This document shows positions 1 to 8,049 of a DNA stretch of 45,612 bases, one piece after another; the first letter of the stretch is position 1; the number at the start of each line of letters is the position of its first letter. Origin of the DNA: Bacillota bacterium (lineage in GTDB: Bacteria > Bacillota > Clostridia > Lachnospirales > Lachnospiraceae); contig JAEYQV010000088.1 of the NCBI GenBank assembly GCA_023409835.1, positions 1 to 45,612 of the forward strand. The letters run 5' to 3'. A model generated the notes under the pieces. That model searched no databases, was not told the DNA's origin, and saw only the letters and a program-made list of their open reading frames with translations. The position numbers and the translations under genes are program-made.

Positions 1-1
1 G

Positions 2-808
2 TATAAGGATAGGGATACGGATAAATATGTGGAGTCTAAGGCTGTTAAGCTATCCTTAGGGGAGGAGCTCACGCTTTCCTACCGGTTGCCTGAGACCGAG
101 GAAGGAGAAGAAATTGCACTGAAGCCCATTAAGGTAATCGCATTGACGAGTAAGTTGCCCATGGGACTTATGACACAAGGAAAAAGTGCCAGTTTCCAGA
201 TCATTCTGTCTAGGGAGGCCTTTGACAGCATAACCGAGGGAATTGATGTCTCCAAGGGAGTCCATAGGGAAGCGTATTTTACCAGCAAAGATCCGATGAA
301 GCTACAGGATAGTCTGGAAGCCATTCAAACCTCCGTAGGAAATAGTAAGCTGTCCATATACAATCTTTACTCCTTCCGCAACACGGAGGAACAGATGGTT
401 CTCCTGTTATCGATATTTACCTATGCTTTCATTATATTGATAACAGCGATCTGTGCTGCGAATATCCTGAATACGGTTTCCACCAGCATAGCACTGAGGA
501 AGAGGGAGTTTGCCATGCTAAAATCCGTAGGCATAACACCTAAGGGCTTCAATAAAATGTTAAACTATGAAAGCATCTTTTATGGGGTAAAGTCCCTGCT
601 TTACGGACTGCCGATCAGTGTCGCTATTATGTATCTGCTTCATAGGACATTAAGGTCGAGTTTTGATTATCCCTTCACCCTGCCGGTAACCAGTCTGATT
701 ATTGCTATTATCTCTGTATTTATGCTGGTTGGTACCGCTATGCTGTATGCGGGACGTAAGGTTAAGCGGGATAATATTATAGATGCTTTGAAACAGGAGA
801 TTATATAA
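2..808 (+). CDS. ABC transporter permease, FtsX/MacB type, C-terminal part (5' end outside window)
   Basis: The frame is open from base 2 with no start that must be used, so the gene begins upstream; about 268 residues are visible. The C-terminal half has a hydrophobic segment around the first 'MVLLLSIFTYAF' stretch, then the hallmark FtsX-domain turn NTVSTSIALRKREFAMLKSV, in which the Arg-rich cytoplasmic loop precedes 'GITPKGF', then two more membrane segments and a short cytoplasmic tail ending IIDALKQEII. This is the usual end of an FtsX-like permease that works with an ATPase to move peptides or lipids or to transmit a mechanical signal. The preceding soluble stretch should be the extracellular loop. 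The partner ATPase would lie upstream, out of view. The substrate cannot be inferred. Confidence 0.85.
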   Translation, partial: YKDRDTDKYVESKAVKLSLGEELTLSYRLPETEEGEEIALKPIKVIALTSKLPMGLMTQGKSASFQIILSREAFDSITEGIDVSKGVHREAYFTSKDPMKLQDSLEAIQTSVGNSKLSIYNLYSFRNTEEQMVLLLSIFTYAFIILITAICAANILNTVSTSIALRKREFAMLKSVGITPKGFNKMLNYESIFYGVKSLLYGLPISVAIMYLLHRTLRSSFDYPFTLPVTSLIIAIISVFMLVGTAMLYAGRKVKRDNIIDALKQEII

Positions 809-868
809 ACTTTTATAAACTTAACCAAGATTTTTATAAAAAAGATTAGATAATTTAGGGATTATAAT

Positions 869-929
869 AGGCTGTTCTTGAAGTCGGGCTGACATGCTAT
901 GCAGTCGGATAGAGCTTCAAGGACAGCCT
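869..929. repeat. 61-nt hairpin, possible terminator or small repeat copy
   Basis: Left arm 869-883 (AGGCTGTTCTTGAAG) pairs with 915-929 (CTTCAAGGACAGCCT), one G-T pair, and the loop holds a second small stem (GAC/GTC with TGC/GCA). No T-run follows directly, so it is not a classical terminator, although it lies between two converging genes. The sequence just downstream, ATTCGTTGT then CATACC, recurs beside the hairpin at 12277-12340. Confidence 0.55.
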
Positions 930-997
930 GATTCGTTGTAATCATACCGATACCCGCTGACTGTTCGCAGGTGTAGAGCAGGCTTGTCGGACCAGGT

Positions 998-1249
998 TCA
1001 GAATATCATCTTCTGCACATCTACCTCAGCAATTTCCTTCAGCTTCTTCTCGAATTCCTTAACCTTCTTATCCGCATTATCAATGAATTCCAATAGGATC
1101 AGACCCTCCCTGCTGCAGGTGTCCTCAGAGGCTATGTGGAGACCGAGACGGGTGTTAATCTCACAGCCGTAGGTTGTTAGCAGCTCCTGTACCTGGCTTG
1201 CCCTATTGATTCTATCATGTAATACAAAGCCCAGAATGATTTTTGACAT
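998..1249 (-). CDS. TM1266-family small regulator (iron-only hydrogenase system regulator-like)
   Basis: An 83-residue protein beginning MSKIILGFVLHDR with the beta-alpha-beta pattern of the TM1266 family, which resembles the ligand-binding NikR/ACT fold without a DNA-binding domain. The family is annotated as a putative iron-only hydrogenase system regulator because members often sit beside HydE/HydF/HydG maturases. Here no hydrogenase gene is visible, so that role is family knowledge and not supported by context. The ATG has an upstream AAAGGTG on the minus strand at a plausible spacing. It converges on the permease end. Length matches the usual 80-85 residues. Confidence 0.75.
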   Translation of the reverse strand: MSKIILGFVLHDRINRASQVQELLTTYGCEINTRLGLHIASEDTCSREGLILLEFIDNADKKVKEFEKKLKEIAEVDVQKMIF

Positions 1250-1458
1250 ATTTCATACGCACCTTTCTTTTTTGTAGGAATAATCTTGTTAGCAGTATTA
1301 TACCGAGGAGAAACGAATTTATACGAAGCTTATTATTCCGGTTATGCGGATTACCAGCTCTGTAGGCAGCAATCATAGTTTTAGGCAATAGCCGGTATCT
1401 TGCCGGCCTGCGGCTTTTCCTTGCTTCCTGATCCGCCATCTGTTATAGGGGAAAGTGG

Positions 1459-1487
1459 TGGAAATCTATCGGAATATGAATTATAAT
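1459..1487 (+). promoter_or_regulatory. Candidate promoter for the CapA-like gene
   Basis: TGGAAA (1459-1464), 17-base spacer, perfect TATAAT (1482-1487). The -35 box is weak (4 of 6). The rest of 1250-1533 shows no convincing gene; a 74-codon minus-strand frame there has no homology that I recognise. Confidence 0.4.
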
Positions 1488-1533
1488 GACTAAGAAAGTA
1501 GGGATATAGATTACCTGAAAGTGAGGGTTAGCC

Positions 1534-2814
1534 TTGAGAAAGAATAAGAAGAAAAGAAAAATTCTTGGAATTGCATTTATTTTTGAAATCCTAATCATAT
1601 CTGTGATAGTTCTGGTTGTAATACGGAAAGGAGAGGTATCCTTTCGCACCATAGATGTTATGGAAGCCTCAGGAGAAATTGACAGGGATGGTACAGAGCC
1701 TGCCAAGATACCTACTGCGGAGGGTACCGATACGAGACCTCAGACGACCAAAGATAATGACAGTGATACAACGCCGACGGAGAGCGAGGATCGTGCAGAG
1801 AGCGGATCGTCAGGGAGGGACTCCGGCGCCTCCTCCGATAAGGAGGGCAGTACAAATCAGGATAAAAACGGCAATAAGGAAGCGGTGGAAATCGTACCGG
1901 AGGATGTATACGATACTATCACCATCAGTGCTGCAGGAGATGTAACTCTGGGAAGAGATTATAACTACGGCTATGAACGAAGCTTTGATCACGAGCTAAA
2001 GGTACAGGGGAATGATTACAGCTATTTCTTCCGGAATGTGAAGGACCTCTTTGAACAGGATGATATCACGGTTGTTAATCTGGAGACCACCCTGACAACG
2101 GCAAAGGTGCCTGCAGAGAAGAAGTTTCGTTTTAAAGCCGATCCATCCTATGTGAAGATTCTGGAGGAAGGGGATATCGAAACCGTCAGTGTTGCAAATA
2201 ATCACTCCCACGATTATCTGGATCAGGGGTATGAGGATACGATCAATACATTGAAGGAAGCAGAGATCGGGTACTTCGGTAACGGCTACACGGACATACA
2301 GGAGGTCAGGGGACGAAAGGTCGGCTTTGCCGGCTTCGTGAGCTGGGAGGTCTCTAAACAGCAGAAGGAAGAAATACAAAAGACCATGGATAAGCTTAGA
2401 AGTGACGGTGCGGATATTGTTATCGTAATGTTCCATTGGGGAATCGAACGGGATTATTATCCGAATTCTGTACAGAAGGAGCTGGCCCGTTATTCCATTG
2501 ATCACGGTGCGGATCTCGTGTTAGGGTGTCATCCCCATGTATTGCAGGGAATTGAGGAGTATAATGGGAAAACAATTGTCTACAGTCTGGGCAATTTTTG
2601 CTTTGGCGGGAACAAGAATCCGAGTGATAAGGACTCGATGGTGTACGTACAGCGGTTTAACTTTAAGAATGACGAATTGATTTCACAGGAATATGAGGTC
2701 ATCCCCTGCTCAATCTCCTCCGTCAAGGACCGAAATAATTATCAGCCGACTCCTCTGAAGGATAAGGAGAAGGAAAGGGTATTGAATAAGCTGGAGAAAT
2801 ACAGTAAATTCTAA
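1534..2814 (+). CDS. CapA family protein (poly-gamma-glutamate capsule-type metallophosphatase fold)
   Basis: 426 residues from a TTG start preceded by GAGGG; no better ATG precedes the membrane anchor. Residues about 9-30 form one hydrophobic signal anchor after a Lys/Arg-rich N-terminus. Residues about 45-120 are a Ser/Thr/Asp/Glu-rich, low-complexity linker. The CapA (PGA_cap) domain follows from about residue 130, with the metallophosphatase-like landmarks AAGDVTLG, NLETTL, ANNHSHDY, FHWG and CHPHVLQG, and the late YSLGNF motif. So the catalytic-like domain sits outside the membrane. Family members occur in poly-gamma-glutamate export and, more often in clostridia, as stand-alone proteins of unknown substrate. 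No pgs/cap partner genes are present here, so capsule synthesis should not be assumed. Confidence 0.88.
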   Translation: MRKNKKKRKILGIAFIFEILIISVIVLVVIRKGEVSFRTIDVMEASGEIDRDGTEPAKIPTAEGTDTRPQTTKDNDSDTTPTESEDRAESGSSGRDSGASSDKEGSTNQDKNGNKEAVEIVPEDVYDTITISAAGDVTLGRDYNYGYERSFDHELKVQGNDYSYFFRNVKDLFEQDDITVVNLETTLTTAKVPAEKKFRFKADPSYVKILEEGDIETVSVANNHSHDYLDQGYEDTINTLKEAEIGYFGNGYTDIQEVRGRKVGFAGFVSWEVSKQQKEEIQKTMDKLRSDGADIVIVMFHWGIERDYYPNSVQKELARYSIDHGADLVLGCHPHVLQGIEEYNGKTIVYSLGNFCFGGNKNPSDKDSMVYVQRFNFKNDELISQEYEVIPCSISSVKDRNNYQPTPLKDKEKERVLNKLEKYSKF

Positions 2815-2860
2815 AGCTTCTCCTTCTATCTACCTTCTATTTACCTTTTATAACAATTCC

Positions 2861-2884
2861 ACCTTCGTCCTCCTAAGGAAGGTG
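2861..2884. other. Short hairpin after the CapA-like gene
   Basis: CACCTTC and GAAGGTG flank an 11-base loop. There is no strong T-run, so termination is only possible. Confidence 0.3.
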
Positions 2885-2989
2885 TTAAGGCAATACGGGA
2901 CATCAGGAGGCTTAAGGTAGAGGATACCGGACGGGATGAATCAGAGGAGCATTACAAATAAAAAAATATATTAAGAATGATTACTGATA

Positions 2990-3017
2990 TTGTAATTTTA
3001 ATAAAGCGTGATACAAT
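2990..3017 (+). promoter_or_regulatory. Promoter for the ZIP transporter gene
   Basis: TTGTAA (2990-2995), 16-base spacer, TACAAT (3012-3017) with an extended -10 TGA just before it. It lies about 50 bases before the start codon. Confidence 0.55.
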
Positions 3018-3069
3018 AAGAGAAAGAAAAAGTACATAATAATAGAAATGAAACGATAGGAGGAGAAGT

Positions 3070-3882
3070 ATGGATTGGATTTCGAATCTTAGTCCCGTGT
3101 TGCAGGCTTTAATTGCAACGTTATTTACCTGGTTTGTAACTGCATTAGGTTCATCAACTGTATTTATCTTTAAAACTATTAACAAAAAAGTTCTGAATGG
3201 TATGCTAGGCTTTGCGGCAGGCGTTATGATAGCTGCCAGCTTCTGGTCACTGCTGGCACCTGCCATCAGTATGGCGGAGGAAGCAGGTCAGATTGCTTGG
3301 ATTCCTGCGGTAATCGGCTTTCTTGCCGGTGGTGGATTTTTGTGGCTGGTGGATGCCTTCATGCCGCATCTGCATATCGGAGAGCCGAATCAAGAGCCGG
3401 AGGGTGTAAAAACCGGCTGGCAGAGAAGTGTACTGCTGGTATTAGCCATTACACTTCATAATATTCCCGAGGGACTGGCGGTAGGAGTTGGCTTCGGAGC
3501 TGCAGCAGCAGAGCTTCCGGCAGCCTCCTTAACCGGTGCTCTGGTGCTTGCACTGGGTATCGGCATCCAGAACTTTCCGGAAGGTGCCGCTGTATCCGTG
3601 CCGTTAAGAAGAGAGGGCTTATCCAGATGGAAAAGCTTCGTTTATGGTCAGGCCTCCGGTATCGTGGAGCCGATCGCCGGTGTTATCGGAGCAGCAGCGG
3701 TCCTGGCGATGAAGCCGATATTACCCTATGCCCTGTCCTTTGCAGCCGGTGCCATGATCTATGTGGTGGTAGAGGAATTAATTCCGGAGGCACAACAGGA
3801 AAAGCACCATTCCAATGTCGGCACGATAGGTGCAATGATCGGATTTGCCGTTATGATGCTGCTGGATGTTGCACTTGGATAA
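3070..3882 (+). CDS. ZIP family divalent metal transporter (GufA-like subfamily)
   Basis: 270 residues, start fixed by TAGGAGGAG seven bases upstream. About eight hydrophobic segments are visible. The two metal-site helices are clear: HNIPEGLAVGVGFG in TM4 and QNFPEGAAVSVPL in TM5, which supply the His, Asn, Glu and Pro-Glu-Gly residues of ZIP proteins. A cytoplasmic loop after TM3 carries MPHLHIGEPNQEPEG, short and only moderately His-rich. The family imports zinc, and sometimes iron or manganese, across the cell membrane down a gradient. GufA-type proteins have this length. The gene stands close to the aldehyde dehydrogenase (gap about 30 bases), so the two may be co-transcribed, but no functional link is evident. 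Metal preference cannot be read from the sequence. Confidence 0.92.
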   Translation: MDWISNLSPVLQALIATLFTWFVTALGSSTVFIFKTINKKVLNGMLGFAAGVMIAASFWSLLAPAISMAEEAGQIAWIPAVIGFLAGGGFLWLVDAFMPHLHIGEPNQEPEGVKTGWQRSVLLVLAITLHNIPEGLAVGVGFGAAAAELPAASLTGALVLALGIGIQNFPEGAAVSVPLRREGLSRWKSFVYGQASGIVEPIAGVIGAAAVLAMKPILPYALSFAAGAMIYVVVEELIPEAQQEKHHSNVGTIGAMIGFAVMMLLDVALG

Positions 3883-3912
3883 AGTGAATAAATCAGATTG
3901 GGAGAGCTTGGA

Positions 3913-5283
3913 ATGGAAGAAATCAAAGAGATATTGAGACTTCAGAGGGAATATTTTAACACCGGCGAAACCAGAGAGGTTACCTTTCGGCTGAAGCAGT
4001 TGGAGAAGCTGAGCCTGGTAATCCGTAAGTATGAATCGGAAATACTGCTGGCGCTGAAGAAGGACTTGAATAAGTCGGAATTTGAAGGGTATATGACAGA
4101 GGTCGGAATGGTATACGATGAGCTGAGATTCATTCGAAAGAAGCTCTCCGGATGGGCTAAGCCGCAGAGAGTCAGAACCTCTCTGGGGAATTTTAAAGCT
4201 GTAAGCAGAATTTATCCGGAGCCCTATGGTGTAGCTTTGATCATCTCGCCCTGGAATTATCCCTATCTGCTCTCCCTTGATCCGTTAATTGGGGCCATTG
4301 CTGCCGGTAACTGTGCCGTAGTAAAGCCCTCGAATTACTCACCGAATGTATCCGCTGTTATAGCGAAAATCATAAAGGAAGTCTTTGACCCGGCTTATGT
4401 GACAACAATCCAGGGTGGTAGGGACGCCAATCGAAATCTCCTGGAGGAGAGGTTCGACTATATCTTTTTTACCGGAAGTGTTACAGTAGGCAAGGTGGTA
4501 ATGGAGGCGGCCTCCAGGTACCTGACACCGGTAAGCCTGGAGCTCGGAGGCAAGAGTCCGTGTATCGTAGATGAAACTGCGAATCTGGAGCTGGCAGCCA
4601 GAAGAATAGTCTTTGGGAAATGCCTGAATGCCGGTCAGACCTGCGTAGCACCGGATTATCTGTTGGTTCATCGCAGTGTGAAGGATAAACTGATCGGACT
4701 GATGAAGAAGTATATTACCAGCTTCTACGGAGAGGAGCCGTGGTCCAATACAGAGTTTCCTAAAATAATAAACGAAAAGCATTATAACCGCCTGTTAGGC
4801 CTGATGGAAGGCGGCCATGTGGTGATCGGCGGAGGGTCAAACCCGCAGACGAATCAGATTGAACCCACGGTACTGGACCAAGTGGATTGGAACAGTGCCG
4901 TTATGCAGGAGGAAATCTTCGGCCCCATTCTTCCGATACTGGTATTTGAGGATATGGAGGAGGCCGTTCGTGTAATCAATAGCCATCCGAAGCCCCTGGC
5001 GCTTTATTACTTCACCGAAAGCAAGGAGAGGGAGAGGTATGTACTTAAGACTACCTCCTTCGGAGGGGGTTGTATCAATGATACAGTAGTTCATCTGGCA
5101 TCCTCCCGTTTGCCCTTCGGAGGAGTCGGAGAAAGCGGAATGGGCAGCTATCACGGTAAAGCCAGCTTCGATACCTTTTCCCATAGAAAAAGTGTTCTGA
5201 AGAAATCGAACCGTATTGATATACCGCTCCGTTATCCACCCTATAGAAACCATATCTCCCTGTTAAAAAAGATCATGAAATAA
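3913..5283 (+). CDS. Aldehyde dehydrogenase (class 3-like, NAD(P)-dependent)
   Basis: 456 residues if started at the ATG at 3913, which has GGGAGAG seven bases before it; a TTG at 3898 would add five residues but lacks a good ribosome site. The fold is complete: cofactor loop FFTGSVTVGK, general-base motif LELGGKSP, catalytic cysteine in NAGQTC, and the late FGPILP motif. The long C-terminal tail ending PPYRNHISLLKKIMK resembles the class 3 branch (YwdH/AldX-like, coniferyl or fatty aldehyde enzymes), which oxidise medium or long-chain aliphatic and aromatic aldehydes to acids. It follows the ZIP gene by about 30 bases. Exact substrate is not predictable. Confidence 0.92.
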   Translation: MEEIKEILRLQREYFNTGETREVTFRLKQLEKLSLVIRKYESEILLALKKDLNKSEFEGYMTEVGMVYDELRFIRKKLSGWAKPQRVRTSLGNFKAVSRIYPEPYGVALIISPWNYPYLLSLDPLIGAIAAGNCAVVKPSNYSPNVSAVIAKIIKEVFDPAYVTTIQGGRDANRNLLEERFDYIFFTGSVTVGKVVMEAASRYLTPVSLELGGKSPCIVDETANLELAARRIVFGKCLNAGQTCVAPDYLLVHRSVKDKLIGLMKKYITSFYGEEPWSNTEFPKIINEKHYNRLLGLMEGGHVVIGGGSNPQTNQIEPTVLDQVDWNSAVMQEEIFGPILPILVFEDMEEAVRVINSHPKPLALYYFTESKERERYVLKTTSFGGGCINDTVVHLASSRLPFGGVGESGMGSYHGKASFDTFSHRKSVLKKSNRIDIPLRYPPYRNHISLLKKIMK

Positions 5284-5294
5284 TAATAAAGCAA

Positions 5295-5323
5295 TTGACA
5301 TCCTAATCTATGTAATGTATATT
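5295..5323 (+). promoter_or_regulatory. Strong promoter for argC
   Basis: Perfect TTGACA (5295-5300), 17-base spacer, TATATT (5318-5323), 65 bases before the start codon. Confidence 0.7.
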
Positions 5324-5387
5324 AATAAAACATGAACGTATAAATATACACATAATAATAAGCGAAATGGTTAAGAGGTGTTGGGCG

Positions 5388-6341
5388 ATGAAGAAGAAAG
5401 TATTTGTCGATGGTCTGTCAGGAACGACCGGATTGAAAATCCATGATAGGTTAAGCTTATATAACGAGCTTGAGATGATAACGATTGATTATGAGAAGAG
5501 ACGGGATCCCGCAGAGAGAGCCAGATGCCTAAATGAAGCGGATGTTGTATTCCTGTGTCTGCCGGATGATGCAGCAAGAGAAGCAGTATCCCTGGTGACG
5601 AATCCTGAGACAAGAATTATTGATGCCAGTACCGCACACCGGACTGCTCCGGATTGGACCTATGGATTACCGGAGCTTTCCAAAGCTCATAAGGATGCGA
5701 TTATCCATGGAAAGCGGATAACCAATCCCGGCTGTCATGCAACGGCATTTACCCTATCTGTTTATCCTCTGATTGCCCACAAGCTGATGCCGACGGATTA
5801 CCCGGTCAGCTGCCACAGCATTACCGGCTACAGCGGAGGGGGGAAAGCCTTAATTGAAAAGTATGAAGCTGATGATGAGGATAATCCGTATACCAAAGCG
5901 CCCAGACCCTATAGCTTAGCTCTGAACCATAAGCACCTGATGGAAATGACGGAGCGCTCCGGACTTTCGGAAAGCCCGCTGTTTGTCCCTGTCGTCTGTG
6001 ATTATTATCAGGGACTGGCGGCATCCATTCCAATTCATTCGAGACTGCTGACCAAGAAACTGGATTCTAAAGCAATCCACGAGGTTCTAAGTGAGCATTA
6101 TGAAGGAGCGAGATTTGTGAAGGTTATGCCCTATGCCGATGATTCCCTGTTGTTTGACGGAGGACTCGATATCACTGCCTGTAATCATACCAATAACGCA
6201 GAAATCTTCGTTTTCGGTAATGATGCGAAGGGACTTACCATGATCATGACCAGGCTTGATAATCTGGGAAAAGGTGCCTCCGGTGCTGCTATTCAGAACA
6301 TGAATCTGATGCTTGGCCTTGATGAAGGACTTCATCTATAG
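5388..6341 (+). CDS. argC: N-acetyl-gamma-glutamyl-phosphate reductase, type 2
   Basis: 317 residues from the ATG at 5388, chosen because AGAGGTG ends seven bases before it; an upstream in-frame ATG at 5367 has no ribosome site. The enzyme reduces N-acetylglutamyl phosphate to the semialdehyde with NADPH, third step of arginine synthesis, in the cytoplasm. Visible signatures are the N-terminal nucleotide loop DGLSGTTGLKI, the catalytic cysteine in TNPGCHATA, and the SGGGK segment. The loop sequence and short length place it in the type 2 branch. Unusually it is not next to argJ, argB or argD in this window and has its own promoter and terminator, so it is a single-gene unit here. Confidence 0.93.
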   Translation: MKKKVFVDGLSGTTGLKIHDRLSLYNELEMITIDYEKRRDPAERARCLNEADVVFLCLPDDAAREAVSLVTNPETRIIDASTAHRTAPDWTYGLPELSKAHKDAIIHGKRITNPGCHATAFTLSVYPLIAHKLMPTDYPVSCHSITGYSGGGKALIEKYEADDEDNPYTKAPRPYSLALNHKHLMEMTERSGLSESPLFVPVVCDYYQGLAASIPIHSRLLTKKLDSKAIHEVLSEHYEGARFVKVMPYADDSLLFDGGLDITACNHTNNAEIFVFGNDAKGLTMIMTRLDNLGKGASGAAIQNMNLMLGLDEGLHL

Positions 6342-6369
6342 AGAGAAGAAGGATTAAAAAAGATAGAAG

Positions 6370-6420
6370 AACCCGGTTATCCGGCCTTTTCATACAGGCC
6401 TGGGATAACCGGGTTTCTTT
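6370..6420 (+). terminator. Terminator between argC and the converging MarR gene
   Basis: AACCCGGTTATCC plus GGCC at 6370-6386 pairs with GGCC and GGGATAACCGGGTT at 6397-6415, followed by TCTTTATT. Probably bidirectional because the MarR gene ends at 6419. Confidence 0.85.
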
Positions 6421-6898
6421 ATTCTTCCTGATTGTTGTTCAGATGCTTCATCATACCGTGGAGACAGGAGAGTAGCTGTCCTGCACTTTCCATATCCATA
6501 TCCAAAGCACATACCATCTTCTCCGGGAACTTCAATGCCTCAGTCCTAAAATCCAGTCCCTTCTGGGTTAATCTGATATAAACATTCCGCTCGTCCCGGG
6601 AGCTTCTCGCACGCAGGATATATCCGAGTGCTTCCAGCTTCTTTAAAAGAGGTGTCAGGGTACCGGAATCCAGGTACAGCTTGTTTCCCAAGTCCTTGAC
6701 CGTAATCTGGTCCTCCTCCCAGAGAGCCATCATAACAATATAACCGGTGTAGGTCAGTCCGTATGGATCCAGAAGCGGCTTATACATCCGGATAATTTCC
6801 TTAGAACATACATAGAGGGAGAAGCAGAGCTGGTTATCGAGCTTTAAAATATCGTAATTGTTGCTACTATCCGGTTTTTGATTTGAATTTGCCGACAT
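6419..6898 (-). CDS. OhrR-like MarR family peroxide-sensing repressor
   Basis: 159 residues from the ATG at 6898, which has GAGAGG seven bases upstream; a start at 6922 would add eight residues without a ribosome site. It is a winged-helix dimeric repressor: recognition region LYLDSGTLTPLLKKLEALGY, then wing RSSRDERNVYIRLT. The N-terminal segment LDNQLCFSLYVCSKEI matches the OhrR subfamily, whose reactive cysteine is in this LCF position (here Cys25); oxidation by organic hydroperoxide or hypochlorite releases DNA. The gene is divergent from a nitroreductase, and both promoters are overlapped by OhrR-box-like sequences. Family-level call is firm, sensor chemistry is inference from Cys25. Confidence 0.88.
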   Translation of the reverse strand: MSANSNQKPDSSNNYDILKLDNQLCFSLYVCSKEIIRMYKPLLDPYGLTYTGYIVMMALWEEDQITVKDLGNKLYLDSGTLTPLLKKLEALGYILRARSSRDERNVYIRLTQKGLDFRTEALKFPEKMVCALDMDMESAGQLLSCLHGMMKHLNNNQEE

Positions 6899-6953
6899 GC
6901 AATTACCTCTCATTCCGCGCAAGCTTTGTGGTTAATTTTACCTTGTTCTTAGT

Positions 6954-6991
6954 TACAATTTGATTTTACGCAATTTAATAAAAAAAGTCAA
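6954..6991 (-). promoter_or_regulatory. Promoter and OhrR-box-like operator of the MarR gene
   Basis: On the minus strand TTGACT (6986-6991), 17-base spacer, TAAAAT (6963-6968). A 15-bp dyad, TACAATT-T-GATTTTA at 6954-6968, overlaps the -10. Its left arm is identical to the known OhrR box half TACAATT and the right arm matches 5 of 7. Confidence 0.6.
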
Positions 6992-7000
6992 TATAAACTA

Positions 7001-7038
7001 TTGACAAATACAAAATAATAGTGTTAAATTAAATTGTA
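7001..7038 (+). promoter_or_regulatory. Promoter and OhrR-box-like operator of the nitroreductase gene
   Basis: TTGACA (7001-7006), 17-base spacer, TTAAAT (7024-7029). The dyad TTAAATT-A-AATTGTA at 7024-7038 covers the -10; its right arm is the perfect OhrR half-site AATTGTA. Confidence 0.6.
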
Positions 7039-7120
7039 AACAATACAAATGCGAAAGCACAGGAATAATAATACACTAAGATAGTATGATATAATATATA
7101 ATGAAAGGAAGGTAAATCGT

Positions 7121-7717
7121 ATGATGAATTTCAATCAGGCAATAGAGAATAGGAGATCGATCTACGCTCTGGATAAGACATCACCAATATCGGAGGAGGA
7201 GATTCGCAATATTGTAGAGCATGCAGTAAAATATGTACCCTCACCCTTTAACTCTCAGAGTGCAAGAGCAGTGATACTCTTCGGAGAACAGCATGACAGA
7301 CTTTGGAATATTACAAGAGAAGCCTTAAGGAAGCTGGTACCGGAAGACAGCTTTTCCAAGACAAACGAGAAGCTTGACGCGTTTCAGAACGCGTTTGGAA
7401 CTGTCATGTTCTTTGAGGATCAGGAGGTTGTGGAGTCACTGCAACAGCAGTTTGAATTATATAAAGATAATTTCCCGATCTGGTCACTGCAATCCTCCGG
7501 CATGCTGCAGTTTACCGTATGGGTCGGCCTGGAGGAGGCCGGGCTCGGTGCATCCCTTCAGCACTATAACCCTCTGATTGATGATCAGGTGAAGGAGGAG
7601 TGGGGTCTTCCAAAGAAGTGGAAGCTGCTTTCACAGATGCCCTTCGGCAAGCCACTGGCAGCTCCGGGAGAGAAGGAGTTTTCACCCTTGGAGAACCGGG
7701 TAAAAGTATTCCGTTAA
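7121..7717 (+). CDS. Nitroreductase family oxidoreductase (Frm2/HBN1-like)
   Basis: 198 residues, start supported by GAAAGGAAGG upstream. It begins FNQAIENRRSIYAL, the FMN-phosphate-binding Arg region of nitroreductases, and has the PSPFNSQSARAV flavin loop and the late GLGASLQHYNP segment typical of the Frm2/HBN1 (fatty-acid-repression-mutant-like) branch. These are homodimeric FMN enzymes that reduce nitro compounds or quinones with NAD(P)H. The gene is divergent from an OhrR-like regulator and is probably derepressed by oxidants or reactive electrophiles. It is a single-gene unit ending at the terminator at 7782-7827. Natural substrate unknown. Confidence 0.9.
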   Translation: MMNFNQAIENRRSIYALDKTSPISEEEIRNIVEHAVKYVPSPFNSQSARAVILFGEQHDRLWNITREALRKLVPEDSFSKTNEKLDAFQNAFGTVMFFEDQEVVESLQQQFELYKDNFPIWSLQSSGMLQFTVWVGLEEAGLGASLQHYNPLIDDQVKEEWGLPKKWKLLSQMPFGKPLAAPGEKEFSPLENRVKVFR

Positions 7718-7781
7718 TGAATTTATTGATTGCAGACGGTAGTCGATAATACTGATCCAACTAACGTTGCGAAGGCAAAAG

Positions 7782-7827
7782 AGATACCGAGATCAACCAG
7801 CAGAAATGCTTTTCTCGGTATCTTTTT
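7782..7827 (+). terminator. Terminator after the nitroreductase gene
   Basis: AGATACCGAGA (7782-7792) pairs perfectly with TCTCGGTATCT (7813-7823), followed by a T-run. The rest of 7828-8049 shows only a possible extended -10, TGTTAAAAT at 7996-8004, before ogt; a 74-codon frame there crosses the terminator and was rejected. Confidence 0.88.
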
Positions 7828-8049
7828 ACATATTAAAACCAACAGTCGTTCCCGATATGCACAGGGTTAGCATAACAAAGATGCTTCTTCTCTCCGGGTG
7901 CCGTCAGACAGGGAAACAAAAACAGCAACAATATAAGCGGGACTATAATTTTCTGCAGGACAATTGGATAGAATATGGAATGTTTCCGTAATATGTGTTA
8001 AAATACTTTTAATATGCTGACCAGCCAAAGTGTAAGGGGAGGTGCCTGT

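Noticed and set aside
1215..1439. 74-codon minus-strand frame upstream of the TM1266 gene
   Set aside because: Arg-rich low-support translation, overlaps the start of the TM1266 gene, and no ribosome site.
7767..7991. 74-codon plus-strand frame between the nitroreductase and ogt
   Set aside because: It crosses a clear terminator and has no ribosome site or family.
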